This document shows positions 28,041 to 29,501 of a DNA stretch of 29,501 nucleotides, in pieces. The DNA comes from Neonectria sp. B-13. Its lineage: Eukaryota > Ascomycota > Sordariomycetes > Hypocreales > Nectriaceae. Numbering within the stretch: the first letter of the stretch is position 1; each line of letters starts with the position of its first letter. The stretch spans positions 87,322 to 116,822 of the forward strand of contig NOKP01000066.1 in assembly GCA_002682825.1 (NCBI GenBank), given 5' to 3'. The position numbers were made by a program, and so were the translations under genes. The notes below the pieces were generated by a model, which was not told where the DNA came from, did not search any database, and worked only from the letters and a program-made list of their open reading frames with translations.

Positions 28041-28119
28041 GGCGGGAATTTTACAGTGGGCATTGCTGACTAATTGTACGGTCCCGTGGCTGTACGGACC
28101 CGTGCGCCTATTGGGAGCC
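28040..28119 (-). repeat. Right terminal inverted repeat of the short MULE
   Basis: 80 bp; inverted partner of 27375-27460. The last base of the zinc-knuckle frame's stop codon is its first base. Confidence 0.95.
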
Positions 28120-28920
28120 GAATAGTGCTTCGGAAAGAACGCCTAACCCGGATGAGAAAGCATGAATTTGTTCTTACAACTCGACCAGCGATATTATCCC
28201 TGATGGATTCGTACATCGCGTCCACCCTTGACCAACTGAACAACTGAGTCTTCATCCGTTTTAAACCTACAAGGTAGTCGTATATTGTCACTTTCGCCCC
28301 CTCCTAATATCATGTGCTATGGCAGTTGCATCGTCCCTTCACTGTTCTCACACCTCTCTGAAGCTGCTTCCTTAAGTTTGCGTTTCCTATCCCTAGCATA
28401 TGAGTTGAGGCTTCGTAGTTCATACGTCCCCTGGATTAGATGCAGAGTAAGGCATCAGTATGAATCCTCTATTGTGGTGGTCTTAGGAGCAAGTTGGTTT
28501 CATACTACGGCGCTGGCTTAATCAGATGCAGTAGCATTATTCTGCCAGTCCTGACCGCCTCGTCCTAACGAACCAACCTTGGCATTTGTAAGGGTGGGGG
28601 GTTATTGTCTTGCGGTGGAAGGAGATTTTGTATCATGCGCCAACCTCACAAATATCAAGCCTTTACGGTAGCTTGTGAACGTTGGTGTACCTTAAAGTAC
28701 CTCTCCAGAACCCAGACAGCAGGATCTGTACATTGAATTTAGTCCACTTCTGGCCATTGGCATGTATCACAAAGTACAGGTAACCCTGATCCTTTAGGTA
28801 ATCACTGTTAGAAGTCTAACCATTTTCGGCTGCTGTTAGTGACCGCTCCAGCCTTGTACAGTGTATACACTGTGCCCCGGCCACATTGGTTAGAAAACGG
28901 CCCTAGTCTGGAACAATTTA
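28120..28920. other. No gene recognised
   Basis: About 800 bp with only short frames. A perfect 16 bp palindrome, ACAGTGTATACACTGT, lies at 28858-28873. A frame at 28285-28521 has no recognisable domain. Confidence 0.5.
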
Positions 28921-29175
28921 TCCCTTAGACCGTGGTAAGGCAATACTTACGCTAGTAGCAGGGATTCAAACCAACGAAAACGAGAGTAAGACGAGGTACA
29001 TGAGGTCCCACCTATTTTATATGGTGCTAGAAGTCAGGGCTCTTAAGGATCCACATCATAGTACATAACCCCTTCCGTAGCCACCTAGCTTTTTGAAGTC
29101 AACCAGCGTACCGCTGATCTCCCGAGCGTCTATGGGGACTATGGGTCAAGTGTTGCCTTACCACGGTCTAAGGGA
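28921..29175. mobile_element. MITE with 28 bp inverted repeats and TA flanks
   Basis: Left arm 28921-28948 and right arm 29148-29175 are inverted copies with one mismatch, beginning TCCCTTAGACCGTGGTAAGG. TA dinucleotides flank both ends (28919-28920 and 29176-29177), the pattern of mariner-related MITEs. 255 bp long with no ORF. Its TIR differs from the pogo-like element at 2740-4602, so that element is not its obvious parent. Confidence 0.82.
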
Positions 29176-29177
29176 TA

Positions 29178-29501
29178 GCACTGAAAACTGACGTTGAGCC
29201 TGGACCCCACTAGGGAAATCCCTCGCCGGTCAACATCATCATCAACAAGACAATCAATCAATCATTCACAACGACGTTATTAAGGTCATATCCATCACCA
29301 ATACAAGAAGCCTAGTTAGGCATCATTTGATCAAACGTTTCCCCGTGCTAAGGCACCCAACTCAGACCGCCAGACCCCACTTACGGAGTCACGAGATCTG
29401 ACGCATCTTGTCAGACGGAAGGTCTTGGCCGGGCGGATGCCTCAGGCCACACAACCCGGTCTCGGCCGGGTCACCCGAAAATGCCTCGCCCGACAGCGAG
29501 A
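29178..29501. other. No gene recognised; GC-rich right edge
   Basis: Simple CATCAT and AATCAATC runs at 29234-29262, then GC-rich sequence with a small hairpin (ACCCGG, 6 bp, CCGGGT at 29454-29471). Could be the edge of a feature outside the window. Confidence 0.4.

Larger units (their letters stand above)
27375..28119 (+). mobile_element. Short non-autonomous MULE, 745 bp
   Basis: Bounded by terminal inverted repeats at 27375-27460 (86 bp) and 28040-28119 (80 bp). They match throughout except that the left copy has one extra CAGCCA (ACAGCCACAGCCACGG against ACAGCCACGG). Termini are GGCTCCCAATAGG. The inside carries a transposase-derived ORF with the catalytic core missing. The 9 bp on either side do not match, so no target duplication is visible; it may have been mutated or the element may have recombined. 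High TIR identity suggests more recent activity than the other two MULE copies. Confidence 0.92.

Noticed and set aside
28940..28990. Possible tRNA T-arm (GGTTTGAATCC on the minus strand)
   Set aside because: No cloverleaf could be drawn around it and it lies inside the MITE.

Overview
The window reads as nuclear DNA of a filamentous ascomycete (Pezizomycotina, probably Sordariomycetes). The evidence is short 49-70 bp introns with GTRAGT donors and CTRAC-like branch points, typical fungal families (endosulfine/Igo1, DUF2417 hydrolase, BAH-PHD reader, SKN7 receiver, PD-(D/E)XK-like protein), and DNA transposons carrying stop codons of the kind RIP (repeat-induced point mutation) produces. I see no bacterial operons, rRNA, tRNA or CRISPR array. 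All calls come from reading the sequence; no search was run.

Layout. 1-820: possible 5' end of an off-edge minus-strand gene, then a 62+44 bp alternating tandem repeat. 1262-5689: a decayed MULE (Mutator-like) element on the minus strand, split by a 1,863 bp pogo/Fot1-like element (2740-4602) with a TA target duplication. 6078-7521: a two-exon PD-(D/E)XK-like gene (minus). 7706-10360: a second decayed MULE (minus). 10709-12123: a four-exon BAH-PHD chromatin-reader gene (plus) whose last exon is frameshifted by a 25 bp tandem duplication. 13231-14825: a broken conserved fungal gene. 14826-15660: AT-rich DNA with a MITE-like inverted-repeat unit. 15667-16511: weak ORF remnants.

16570-17065: intact two-exon Igo1/endosulfine gene (minus). 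18844-19179: small protein with a probable mitochondrial presequence (minus). 19689-20423: C-terminal fragment of a SKN7-type response regulator (minus), lacking its DNA-binding half and its phospho-acceptor Asp, cut off at AT-rich DNA. 20682-22297: intact two-exon DUF2417 membrane hydrolase (minus). 24578-24853: small Gly/Thr-rich protein (plus). 25367-26292: bHLH pseudogene (plus). 27375-28119: a short non-autonomous MULE with about 80 bp terminal inverted repeats, encoding a FAR1-like domain and a zinc knuckle but no catalytic core. 28921-29175: a small TA-flanked MITE.

The picture is a repeat-rich, gene-poor accessory-like region where a few intact housekeeping or signalling genes (Igo1, DUF2417 hydrolase, the mitochondrial protein) sit among transposon relics and decaying regulator genes. 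Igo1 and SKN7 are both stress/nutrient signalling families, but nothing here shows a functional link, and only Igo1 looks intact.
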